DNA from: Ensifer aridi
GTDB lineage: Bacteria > Pseudomonadota > Alphaproteobacteria > Rhizobiales > Rhizobiaceae
Direction: 5' to 3'
NCBI RefSeq assembly: GCF_002078505.1
Contig: NZ_LUAV01000022.1
Location: 62,001-126,000 of the forward strand
Length of the DNA: 64,000 bases
This document shows, one piece after another, positions 18,847-27,360 of this stretch; within the stretch, counting starts at the first letter, position 1; each line of letters opens with the position of its first letter. A program made the position numbers and the translations under genes. The notes beneath the pieces were generated by a model that made no database searches, was not told where the DNA came from, and saw only the letters and a list, made by a program, of their open reading frames with translations.

Positions 18847-20157
18847 CTATGGCTTTTCCGGCGGCCGCATTTCAGCGGCGCGCTCGAACTCCACCATGTT
18901 CATCGGTGGCTGCCCGTAGGCATCCCGCAGCTCGTTCCAGAACCGGAGGAGGAGCTCGCGGCGTACAGCTGGGGTCCAGTCTTCCGCCTCCTGCTCGGCT
19001 GCAGCGTGGCTCGCGACGTCTTCGTACCGTACGTCCCTGTAGGGATCGGGGAGAACAGTCTGGCTGAGATCGGTTGCTCCGAGCTTGATGCCGATAGCCC
19101 CTTTGCCGCCCATCTCGCGGATCGCCACGATACCGTTGCGAAGGAATTCATCGAGTTGCCCGAACGGAATCGCGGACGAGAAGTACGTCTTGCCCTTATG
19201 TTCGCTGAAGCTGTTGCAGTTGACTGCCCAAAGTTCGCCGGTTCGCTGGAACCATTGCGTGGCGTTCCAGACGTCCATCTCGTTGCGCTCGGATTCGATA
19301 CGCCCCCAGACCGACAAGGCGCCGTCTCGATTGAGTCCCCAGTCGCCATCGCGGCTGCGGATGTGAAGGCCGACTTTCGAGATTCGTGTCTCGAGGTCGC
19401 TGCGCGGCGGGGGAGTCCATTGCGCGGGTGCGATGCGAGCGAAAATCCGTCGGCCAGCGTTCAGTTTGACCTGGCGCTGCGGCTCGCCCAGCGATGCGTT
19501 GCGGAACTCAAGATTTTCCTCAGCGCCTTTCCAGATGGCAGGATCCTCGTCGCTGGCTGGCTGCCAAGTGATTGCAGGAGGCGCGGCCTTCGCGGGCGCC
19601 TGCGCTGCGAGGATCGGCTGAATTTGGTCCTTGAGGACCTTAGCGAACCGCTTCCTCTCCTCTGTGATCTCCGCCTTGGTCGCGCCGTCGGCTAGCTTGT
19701 AGGTCTTGGCACCGCTGCGATGGCGCCAGTCGAAAGGCAGCGCCTCCGGACCGGGATAGTGCGCCGCGTTGGCGACCAGAACGATACGGCCCGTCGTGAC
19801 GGCGCGCTCGGCATAGCCGAGCTCCGACATCACATTCGGGTTCTGGAGATATTTCGGCTCGGAGCGTTTTTCCTCCGGAACACCCGGCTGCAGGGCGGCC
19901 GGGTCAGTGACGCCGACCGGCGTCATGTCAGCGACAAAGACGTTTGCCGAGGCGATTTTGGCCAGGATGGTGGAGGCGATGTCCTCCGTCCCGGGCACGT
20001 TTTTCATGTCGTGATCGACTTCTGGCCGCTCTGCTTCCTCGTAATCGGGATCGCTGGCAATCAGCTTGCAGGCCTCTTTCAGGGCATCACGGACAAAATA
20101 ATGGTGGAGCGTCTGATCGCGATCACTCTGCCAGGACCAAAATACCTTCATTCCCAA
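18847..20157 (-). CDS. TIR-like nucleotide-binding protein, candidate NADase effector
   Basis: 436 residues from TTG 20157, spaced 6 nt from AGGGAG; ATG 20151 is an alternative but sits too far from that site. The N-terminal about 150 residues are TIR-like: MKVFWSWQSDRDQTL, then VPGTEDIASTILAKIASANVFVADMT, then NPNVMSELGYAERAV, where Glu112 is the candidate catalytic residue, then IVLVANA and PFDWRHR. The C-terminal half (about 200-436) is unassigned and contains paired aromatic and Glu-rich helices. TIR effectors in bacterial immunity cleave NAD+; activity here is inference. A single gene with no Thoeris or CBASS partner adjacent. Confidence 0.6.
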   Translation of the reverse strand: MGMKVFWSWQSDRDQTLHHYFVRDALKEACKLIASDPDYEEAERPEVDHDMKNVPGTEDIASTILAKIASANVFVADMTPVGVTDPAALQPGVPEEKRSEPKYLQNPNVMSELGYAERAVTTGRIVLVANAAHYPGPEALPFDWRHRSGAKTYKLADGATKAEITEERKRFAKVLKDQIQPILAAQAPAKAAPPAITWQPASDEDPAIWKGAEENLEFRNASLGEPQRQVKLNAGRRIFARIAPAQWTPPPRSDLETRISKVGLHIRSRDGDWGLNRDGALSVWGRIESERNEMDVWNATQWFQRTGELWAVNCNSFSEHKGKTYFSSAIPFGQLDEFLRNGIVAIREMGGKGAIGIKLGATDLSQTVLPDPYRDVRYEDVASHAAAEQEAEDWTPAVRRELLLRFWNELRDAYGQPPMNMVEFERAAEMRPPEKP

Positions 20158-20242
20158 AACTTACTCCCTCTTACTGTAATAGGTGTCGTAGCAAGCGCCG
20201 TCATTCAGCGAGCCCCATTGCATGCAGCCAGGCTTAGACCTG

Positions 20243-20600
20243 CTATTGCTCCGGCGTACGCTCGCCTATCGCGGTTGTTCCCTCGACGAACTGGCGAACC
20301 CACACGGGTCCGATCATGTCCTCGTGCGCAAACTTCCCCGCGATGCCCAGAAAGCCCTCGCGTATATCGGGAAAATCGAGCAATGGCAAGCACGCGGCGG
20401 CGAGGGCTTCGGGGCCGCCACCTTAATTGCGGATGCAGTAGTAAATGTCGTAGGCGTCCTTGCGCTTCTGCCGGCGCATCAGCGCGTGCCCTTTCATGGC
20501 GAGCAAGGCCGGTATGGAGGCGACGGCGATCTCCACGCGGATGCGCACGCCGCATCTGGTGGAGGGACAGGCTAGAGTCGACGCGACGGCTGACGCACAT
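20243..20600 (-). pseudogene. AbiEii/AbiGii-type nucleotidyltransferase toxin, C-terminal remnant
   Basis: Reading the minus strand gives IPALLAMKGHALMRRQKRKDAYDIYY, the typical AbiEii helix with LLAMK and KDAYDI (read as separate short motifs), then an in-frame TAA, then PEALAAACLPLLDFPDIREG and FAHEDMIGPVWVRQFV to a stop at 20243. The N-terminal nucleotidyltransferase half and any AbiEi antitoxin are absent. In the family AbiEii is the toxin of a type IV toxin-antitoxin/abortive infection pair. This copy is dead. Confidence 0.6.
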
Positions 20601-20665
20601 TGCGAAAATCTGTAACGTCACGCAGAGCTACGATTTCCGATTAACCATAAAACCGGCATCCACGA

Positions 20666-21698
20666 ATGTTGCATCTGTTGATTGATACCTGCATATGGCT
20701 CGACCTTTCCAAAGATTACCGCTCGCAACCCCTCATCAGCGCCCTGAAGGATCTGATCGCGGCGGGGGAAGTAGAGCTTATCATTCCTCAAATTGTCGTT
20801 GACGAATTTCTGCGCAACAAATCGAGGGTCACAGCCGAAGCGCAGCGTAGCCTGCAGTCTCATTTCAGACTGGTCCGCGAAGCCGTCAATCAGTTCGGTG
20901 CTGACGAAATTAAAGCCCCTACCCTGCAGGGACTGAATGAAGTCGACCAAAAGATTGCCACCGGCAGCGATTCCGTTCTGAGCGTCGTGGACTCCATTGA
21001 AAAGTTGCTGCTCGCACAAGCTCCCGTTCCAACGACGGATGCGGTTAAAGGACGGGTGACGGACAGGGCGCTCGCAAACCTCGCCCCCTACCACCGGGCA
21101 AAAAACAGTGTCGGAGACGCTATCCTGGTCGAGATCTACGCGGACATTGTCGCGCGGTCCGACGTTGAAGAACGCGCGCTTCGCCTTCGTTACACATAAC
21201 ATCAAGGATTTCAGCGAGCCGAACGGAGACCGCCGTCTCCCCCACCCCGACCTGGCGCCCTTATTCGCAGCGCCAAAATCAAGCTATTGGATTTCGCTGC
21301 TCGATACGCTGAAAGACATCGATCCGGACCTGCTGGCCGATCACGACGCTGAATTCAACTACTCGCCCCAGTTCCGCAGGCTGTCGGAAATCCTGGAAGC
21401 CGAACACCTGTTGTTCCGCCAGGTCTGGTACAATCGGCATTGGAACCTCCAGTCAAAAATCGAAGACGATACACATCATGTGGTGCCTGAATCCGAATAT
21501 TCCCGGTCCCCATATCGACAGGATCAAACGCTCGACACGGTATGGGTAGGGGCGCTTACGGCAGCGAAAAGAACAGAGGACGAGGTAGGAATCGAAAATC
21601 TCGGCCCGTGGGACGATTTCGAATGGGGCATGATTAACGGAAAGCTCTCGGCTTTACGTTGGGTCATGGGTGATGAGTGGGATATGCTCGACACCTAG
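20666..21698 (+). pseudogene. PIN-domain (DUF4935-like) gene split by a +1 frameshift
   Basis: The first frame (20666-21199) begins MLHLLIDTCIWLDLSK, a PIN start with the first acidic residue, followed by IPQIVVDEFLRNK and GDAILVEIYADIVAR. At about 21175 (GAACGCGCGCTTCGCC) the protein continues in the next frame as ARFAFVTHNIKDFSEPNGD, the final PIN strand, and runs to 21698 with a C-terminal extension. One base gained or lost in the GC-rich CGCGCG run restores a single protein of about 343 residues. PIN domains are metal-dependent RNases. Either the gene is dead, or the run marks a sequencing slip or a programmed shift. Confidence 0.65.
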
Positions 21699-22987
21699 CC
21701 TGCCAACGCGCACCGTGCTGCCTCACGGGTGAGTGCCCTAAGCAGATCGGCTAGATCGAGGATAATCTGGTCATCCTCTTTGCTGGAATAAGGTGAAACG
21801 AGCTTGCCGTGCATCACGCTGTTGCGGATTTTTATCCAGGACTTGACTTGGGCGCGGGTTCCCGCCCCCCGGTCCGCCAGTATATAAAGCGCCCGCTGAA
21901 CGGAAACCGCATCCGCTCTTCTCACCGCGTTTAGGGCCGCATCTCGTAGCCTCGATGCGCCTTGCCACTCTTCGATATGAGCGACTAGGGAATCGATGGC
22001 CGCCTGATCGGCGTCGGTTCTGAGCGTCCCTTCAGGAACCAGACGACGCGCCAGGCCCTCGATGCTGCTGGCCAGCGTCAATGCCATCACCCATCTGGAA
22101 CCCTGCGCGGATTGGATGACCTCCTCGTAGAAGGTGGTGATCGTATGGCTTTCCCATCCTGCGTCACGCGCGATCAGCGTCAGGAGGCCGGCGTAAAGAG
22201 CAAAGAAATCGCCGTCGTTCGTAAAACGGTCGTCACCGTTCCACAACGCGGTCCATGTGGAATCCGCAGTCCAAGCGGGCGAGTGTCGCACCCAGAGCAT
22301 CGACCGCCCATCCGGAAACCGACGCTCGACTAGACGCGGGAACACCAACTGTCCGAAAAGAATCCGGAGCGGTTCCCCGAACCAGTTCTCCGCGTTGTGC
22401 GCGGGCAGATCCGTGCTGCTACCAGCCGAGATCGAAAGCACGTTGGTTTCGCTGTCGAACGCGAACCTGACCGGCACGCCGAGAGCTTCGATCGTGCGAG
22501 TCGCCTGTAACCCGCCCTTCCCGTCGTCGCTTCGCACAAAGCGACGGAAAATGATCGACGCGCTATGATCGCGGGGAATGAGAAAGCGGGCTTCGGCGCC
22601 GCCTTCCCCCGTCGCAGGCCCCTGAACGACAGCGCTCAGACTTTGAACTGTGCCTTTGAGCACCCATTGATCGCCATCCGCATCTATATAAGGGGTCGTC
22701 CAGCCGCCCATCCATTCTATCCCGTCCGCGCCAGTCATCACGAGTCGGAACCTGTTGAGTGGTTCGTACGGCTCATTCCGCTCGCGATTGAGCGCGTGCA
22801 GGCTATGCTTCAGATCGGGAGGCAGACCTGTCATCCGATAGCGGAATTCCCGCTCCGACACGATCTCCAACTCGCCTTCCCCCTCCGCCAAAGGCGGTTC
22901 AAAATCCCGGGCCAAGAGCGCCATTTCCGGAGCGCGGATCGTGACAGGGCCCTGCAGATAGGGGTTCAGGCGATCGATTTGTGACAT
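21695..22987 (-). CDS. HEPN-domain protein resembling ApeA, candidate RNase
   Basis: 430 residues from ATG 22987. The N-terminal half is beta-rich (FRYRMTGLPPDLKHSL, WMGGWTTPYIDADGD), like the N-terminal domain of ApeA proteins. The C-terminal about 130 residues are helical and end in IKIRNSVMHGKLV, giving the HEPN Rx4H RNase motif (Arg and His near residues 388-393). ApeA is an abortive-infection HEPN RNase; the assignment is by architecture and motif only. The gene starts 5 bp after the broken HNH gene and forms the end of the Abi_2-HNH-HEPN operon. Its end overlaps the frameshifted PIN gene tail to tail. Confidence 0.5.
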   Translation of the reverse strand: MSQIDRLNPYLQGPVTIRAPEMALLARDFEPPLAEGEGELEIVSEREFRYRMTGLPPDLKHSLHALNRERNEPYEPLNRFRLVMTGADGIEWMGGWTTPYIDADGDQWVLKGTVQSLSAVVQGPATGEGGAEARFLIPRDHSASIIFRRFVRSDDGKGGLQATRTIEALGVPVRFAFDSETNVLSISAGSSTDLPAHNAENWFGEPLRILFGQLVFPRLVERRFPDGRSMLWVRHSPAWTADSTWTALWNGDDRFTNDGDFFALYAGLLTLIARDAGWESHTITTFYEEVIQSAQGSRWVMALTLASSIEGLARRLVPEGTLRTDADQAAIDSLVAHIEEWQGASRLRDAALNAVRRADAVSVQRALYILADRGAGTRAQVKSWIKIRNSVMHGKLVSPYSSKEDDQIILDLADLLRALTREAARCALAG

Positions 22988-22992
22988 CGGGA

Positions 22993-24169
22993 TTAGCGCG
23001 TTTCTGATGAAGTGGAACAGTGCCCAAACTCTGCGATCGTAGGTCTTTTTTCTTCAAGACGACGCGCGCCTTCCTCCATTTGATCCCTGGTCGGCATATA
23101 AATTTCCAGGTCGCGCTGCCACCGGCCAACGCCCTGCACGTCGAGGTCAACGCGCAAGGGCAGCCGGTTGTTTTCGGGCGATCCCGACAACAGCTCGACG
23201 CAGCGACGCGGGTGACGCACCGCAGCGGGGTCGTCCATGGCGCGGTTAGGATGCCGTCGCCGACCGGTATTGCCGCCTGACGGATCACATCGAGCATCAG
23301 CATCTGCGGTAGCCAAAACGTGCCTCTGAACGCCTCGAAATATTCATAGAAGCGCACGCCCGCCGTCTCTGCAAAGATGTTTCCCCCGCGCTGCATCGAT
23401 AGCAGCGCCCGTATTTTTTGCGGGCAAGTAATCGACGCCGGAAACCCGGGCGATGCTGCCGTTCTCAACATAAAGGTCCTTTGTTTCGGGGTGCAACGCG
23501 AAGTCGCTCCCAAGCTTCTGCGCGTCGATGCGCGGAACGGGCGGGGCGACCGGGCACGTCACCATGCAGTTCCCGCCCTCCATCGCGAGGGCTGGCGCTC
23601 CTGAGCGGACCCGGCCATCGCCCAGCTCGTTTGAAGTATATACCGGTCTTCAGCCGCACGGCTGGCAAATCCGCCAACAAGCCGACCAGTTCATGCCGGT
23701 CGCCCGCCACAAAATGCTTTAGATGCAGGGTCCAGCTCCCGGACGTGACTTGCGCAAGGTCGCCCGTACAGACGATATCGGGGCCTATCGCGAAAAGGCT
23801 CGCGCCTTTCCCGGATCTCTGCTCCTCTTCACTGGCCTTTTCGCGCGCCGCCTTCATCGCCCGGAGCCTGGCGGCGGTATAAGTCACTTCGTCGCGGTCG
23901 ATCAGCGTGGCATGGTTGGCGCAAAGCCAAATGGCGTTGCCAATGCCCGACCGTTCCTCGCGGCTCATGGTTTTGTCATAGCGCCGCGCCCCCGGCCCTG
24001 GCGCGGCCGCGCAGATATGTGCCGCCACGCCGATGTTGGAAACCGCCTCGGGCGATTCAGCGCTCGGGCCGTGGGTCCCTTGCGTGCACCCTTCAAAGGA
24101 GCACGGCCACCCGGCGCGCGCCGCTACCCTATTCTTTGTGCTTTGGGAAAATTCGTCGCGGTTGCTCAT
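22993..24169 (-). pseudogene. HNH-endonuclease-like gene with three frameshifts
   Basis: It starts at ATG 24169, 4 nt after the Abi_2 stop. The first frame carries an HNH-like region: VAARAGWPCSFEGCTQ, NIGVAAHICAAAPGPGARRY and GIGNAIWLCANHATLIDRDE. At about 23628 the reading moves to the frame with GRVRSGAPALAMEGG, VPRIDAQKLGSDFALHP; near 23370 to the frame with RFYEYFEAFRGTFWLPQMLM; and near 23230 to the frame with LDVQGVGRWQRDLEIYMPTR, ending at 22993. Joined, it would be about 390 residues. Three indels in 400 bp mean decay, or a poorly sequenced patch, since its neighbours are intact. Confidence 0.6.
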
Positions 24170-24173
24170 CCGA

Positions 24174-24869
24174 TCAGGATTCCCCGGCTTTCGCTTCCTT
24201 GGGCGGCTGATGCAGCACGATCGGTTCCGCCGGATAGACCTTTAGGAACCGGCAGTGCGCCTGGCACCAGGCCGCGGCGGCCGGGGATAGCCAGCCGGTC
24301 ATTTCCACCATGCTTTCGTAGCGCTTCGGCAGGTTCCACATGATGACAGGCTCGTGATGGGCAATGCGATTGCGCAGGCTGCGGATTTGCGCCAGCGGGC
24401 CGGAGAAATCCTTTCTTCGCAGCCCCTTTCCGTCTGGCTTACGGCCGATCTTGTGCAGCGTCGTCTGCCACAACGTTTCATAGTCCTTGCCGAACATCGC
24501 GGTCCAGAAGCTGAAGGTCAGGGCCGCGACGATCCGGCCGGGGTTCGGTTCCTTTTTGTCTTCCACAATGTCCTGAATCGCCTTGGCGAGCTGTTCGGGC
24601 TGCCATTCACCGAGCAGCAACCCCGGCTCATGAAACCAGCTTTCACTGACCGCTTCGGTCATGACTGCATGGATTCGGTTGCGCAGCGCCACTTCAAGCA
24701 TCTGCAGCGGCGTATAAAGGCTTTCCGAAATCAGCGTATTGAGCGTATATAGCTCAATAGCGCGGCTACGGTCGCCGTTCGCCCAATCGAGGTAACGGCC
24801 AAACCGCTCCAGGGAAAGCGCCATTTCCAGCGCTTCATAGGAAACTGGCTTCCCTACTTCCCCTTGCAT
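24174..24869 (-). CDS. Abi_2-family HEPN abortive-infection protein
   Basis: 231 residues from ATG 24869, preceded by GGGGTGGGG; the GTG at 24905 is not needed. The protein matches the Abi_2/AbiD-AbiF type: ALSLERFGRYLDWANGD, LYTPLQMLEVALRNRIHAV, then SLRNRIAHHEPVIMWNL, which holds the HEPN Rx4-6H motif near residues 163-170. In the family these HEPN proteins cleave RNA and abort phage growth. It is the first gene of an apparent operon (Abi_2, HNH, HEPN) whose members are 4-5 nt apart. Confidence 0.75.
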   Translation of the reverse strand: MQGEVGKPVSYEALEMALSLERFGRYLDWANGDRSRAIELYTLNTLISESLYTPLQMLEVALRNRIHAVMTEAVSESWFHEPGLLLGEWQPEQLAKAIQDIVEDKKEPNPGRIVAALTFSFWTAMFGKDYETLWQTTLHKIGRKPDGKGLRRKDFSGPLAQIRSLRNRIAHHEPVIMWNLPKRYESMVEMTGWLSPAAAAWCQAHCRFLKVYPAEPIVLHQPPKEAKAGES

Positions 24870-24957
24870 TTTTTCCCCACCCCTTCTATATTGGTAATCG
24901 TACACCCCGGTACCGTCTCTGCCCTAGGCATGCGGCCGGGGTAATTTTTTGCCCTAA

Positions 24958-25440
24958 TCACTTGACGTGCTTCGGAATTTGCAAAGCCGCCTTGGCTTCC
25001 TTCCGCTGCTTCTTTTCAGCCGCGAATTCCGGCTCAAGCGCCTGAATCTTCGTCACCAGGCCGTCGAGGTGGTAGATATTGCTGTTCCAGTCTCCGGCAG
25101 CCGTCTTGCGCATTTCGCGCTTGATATAGCCGGCCTTCTCCAGGGCGCGCATATTGTTCTGGATGGTTTTCTCCGTGACATCCATGCGTTTCGCCAGTTC
25201 CTTTTTGGCCGGAAACGGCTTGCGCGTCGGCTCGTGCCAGTAATCCAGGAGCTGGATGATGATGTTCATCTGCATCGCGTTGATGCCGAGGCGCCGCTGT
25301 GCCCGGATCAAGATGGAGGGGATGCCCGCATAGCCGTGACTATAAACAGCCTTGCCCCAGATGCGCTCCGTAGAGGACGGCTTCTTGGCTGCGGGCTTTG
25401 GAAAATTGATGACTTCTGCATCGGCAGGGATTGCGCTCAT
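24958..25440 (-). CDS. Winged-helix DNA-binding protein (HTH_36-like)
   Basis: 160 residues from ATG 25440 with GAAGGAGAT upstream. The core is a helix-turn-helix of the replication-initiator/GntR-like type: NIIIQLLDYWHEPTRKPFPA, then KELAKRMDVTEKTIQNNMRA, then LEKAGYIKREMRK. A Lys-rich tail ends the protein. It lies between the CD-NTase cassette and the Abi_2 operon, same strand, so it may regulate either; there is no direct evidence. A phage- or plasmid-derived replication protein is an alternative. Confidence 0.65.
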   Translation of the reverse strand: MSAIPADAEVINFPKPAAKKPSSTERIWGKAVYSHGYAGIPSILIRAQRRLGINAMQMNIIIQLLDYWHEPTRKPFPAKKELAKRMDVTEKTIQNNMRALEKAGYIKREMRKTAAGDWNSNIYHLDGLVTKIQALEPEFAAEKKQRKEAKAALQIPKHVK

Positions 25441-25782
25441 GGTTAGATCTCCTTCGGTTGCAAAGAAGATACGCAGGCGCATACCAGCTTTCAATGAGGC
25501 GGGCTGTTGGGGGTATGGAAAACGCAGAGGCTACCCCTATCTGCGTTAATTGTGCTGCGTCCACCACTAAAGCTATATGGTCCACGCTGCTTTACTGGTC
25601 GGATTTCGCCCCTACCATGGGAAGCCCCGTTCCCGACGGGTGGGATCGCTAATTTCCATACTTAAGCATCATTTTTTGTGCCGCAAAGCGGTTGTAACAT
25701 GCCGGACACCAATCGGACCGGAAAATGCGCCCTGTTCCGATCCTAATTCGACCGATCCGAAACGATGCAACTCCGCGCTGCT
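25441..25782. other. Intergenic region upstream of the HTH gene
   Basis: About 340 bp with the end of the CD-NTase cassette on one side and the HTH gene on the other. I see no gene or repeat. It probably holds the promoter of the HTH/Abi genes. Confidence 0.4.
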
Positions 25783-26625
25783 TCACGCTGCAGTGGTTCC
25801 CATCTTCTGAAGACGCTCGTGTTCCTCGATGAGATAGGTGATGTAGCTCCGGATCAGATTGCAATACAGCCGCGCCTCATTCTGCTGGATGGCGACCCCG
25901 GCCTTGAGATCCATACCGTGACGTACGCCGCCGCCGGTTGGCGAGGACAGATAGCCGTGCAATTTCGTCATCCAGTCAAGGATCTGCTCCTGAGCCGTTC
26001 CGCGATTGCCGGATCTCATTTCGCCAATGATCTTGTTGAAATATTTCCCCTGAACCGTGCCATCGCTCGTGCCGGTGCCCCGGAACACGGTCGCGACCGA
26101 CTCCAGAAGCCAGAGGATTTCAGAAACCGCCTGGCGGCTTTTCCCTTCCTCGAGGAGCTGGTGCGACTCCTCGAGCGATGCTTCAATTAGCGCCTGCGCC
26201 TGCGCGTCGAGGGACGGTGCGGCGTCCGGCACGGGAATCGGTGGGGCCTGCGGGTTTGTGGCGACCAGATGGGGCGGTTCGACCCGATAGCCCGCGCCAT
26301 GTTCCGCAAGCACACGGTTGATCATCGCCACGTCGGGCACGCCCAGGCCGTCATCGGCGCACTCCATGCAGACTGTATAAAACGCCTCGATGAACAGCGG
26401 CGCGTTCTCTTCCGCTAGGCGCATTGCGCTATCCAGATCGGACCACGCCCAGCTCAGGCTGCTGCTGCTCCCTGAACCGCCGAACGCTTCCTTAAAGCGT
26501 TCAACGATCCTCCAGGTGTTTCCCTGAGAGGCGATTTTCTCGATAAAATCGTAGAATGCGCGCGACAGGGTCGCCGGCGCCGGTCCGGGGCTGGAAAACC
26601 GCCATGCGGTGTCGAATTTAAGCAT
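25783..26625 (-). CDS. Unknown accessory protein of the CD-NTase/DUF6602-like cassette
   Basis: 280 residues. The N-terminus (DTAWRFSSP, LSRAFYDFIEKIASQG, TWRIVERFKEAFGGSG) is helical. A Pro-rich linker follows at about residues 120-140. The C-terminal half is an all-helical domain ending TGGGVRHGMDLKAGVAIQQN and NLIRSYITYLIEEHERL, reminiscent of the Abi_C/AbiJ C-terminal fold (RHG motif), a loose resemblance. It starts 9 nt after the DUF6602-like gene, so it is surely co-transcribed. It could be an effector, a regulator or an activity-gating partner. Confidence 0.5.
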   Translation of the reverse strand: MLKFDTAWRFSSPGPAPATLSRAFYDFIEKIASQGNTWRIVERFKEAFGGSGSSSSLSWAWSDLDSAMRLAEENAPLFIEAFYTVCMECADDGLGVPDVAMINRVLAEHGAGYRVEPPHLVATNPQAPPIPVPDAAPSLDAQAQALIEASLEESHQLLEEGKSRQAVSEILWLLESVATVFRGTGTSDGTVQGKYFNKIIGEMRSGNRGTAQEQILDWMTKLHGYLSSPTGGGVRHGMDLKAGVAIQQNEARLYCNLIRSYITYLIEEHERLQKMGTTAA

Positions 26626-26634
26626 CAGGCGCTC

Positions 26635-27360
26635 CTAGTCTTCCGCCAGCCAGCGTGCATAGGCCCGCACGTCGATCATCGGCACGGTTCCGATCTCCTG
26701 CAGCCGGGCAATCAGTTCCAATAGAAAGCCGGTGACCGACTTCCCGTTGAGCGACACCGCCGTAACGCCGTCGCCGTTGCGGCCGAACCAGCCGTGCGCC
26801 GCCACGCACCCAAGGTCGAGCAGACTTTCATCCGGCGCGCTGTCGAGCAGGTCCGTCATGGTCTTGCCCATCGGCGGGCTCCACTCGCTTTCGAACGTTA
26901 GGATGCCGCCGAGAATCCAGTGCGGCTTTTTGGGCTCCGACTTCCCGCCGAGCCACGTCACCGCCAGGCTGGTGCGGTCGAGCTTGCGGACGCTCGCCGC
27001 CTTGTCGCGGGCATAGCCCACATAAGTCGCGTTCAGCGTCTGCTTAGCCTCGAATACGGCATAGACGCTTTCGGCCGGAATGATTTTGATGCCGTGCATT
27101 TCGAAAATCAGCGGCGTGTATTGGCGGTCGTAAATGACGACGTCGATCTGCTGACTGAACGTGCCATGATTATCCACGATATGGGCAGTGTCCACCTGAT
27201 ACCGCTTCGGCAGATAGGTGTTCAGCAAATCGACCCAAACGGCTTCGCTGGCGTCGCCTTTCGTGCCCGAATGGGCGAACGACTTGCGCGCCCGGTTCAG
27301 GTCCTCCTGCACCTTGTCATGCAGCCCGGCCAGTAATTCCTGCAGCGACCACCCACTCAT
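26635..27360 (-). CDS. DUF6602-like PD-(D/E)xK nuclease, candidate CD-NTase effector
   Basis: 241 residues; its ATG overlaps the CD-NTase stop as ATGA. A nuclease core is readable: HSGTKGDASEAVWVDLLNTY (helix with Glu), QQIDVVIYDRQYTP (Asp) and ESVYAVFEAKQTL (Glu-x-Lys), followed by helices. This D...ExK order fits the restriction-endonuclease superfamily, and the layout resembles proteins named DUF6602. Coupling to a nucleotidyltransferase suggests a second-messenger-activated or toxin-type nuclease. No CARF, SAVED or other ligand-binding domain is obvious, which sets it apart from known Cap4/NucC effectors. Confidence 0.6.
   Translation of the reverse strand: MSGWSLQELLAGLHDKVQEDLNRARKSFAHSGTKGDASEAVWVDLLNTYLPKRYQVDTAHIVDNHGTFSQQIDVVIYDRQYTPLIFEMHGIKIIPAESVYAVFEAKQTLNATYVGYARDKAASVRKLDRTSLAVTWLGGKSEPKKPHWILGGILTFESEWSPPMGKTMTDLLDSAPDESLLDLGCVAAHGWFGRNGDGVTAVSLNGKSVTGFLLELIARLQEIGTVPMIDVRAYARWLAED

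Noticed and set aside
19720..20685. 321-codon plus-strand ORF over the TIR-like gene and AbiEii remnant
   Set aside because: Arg-rich, low-complexity translation, antisense to recognisable genes.
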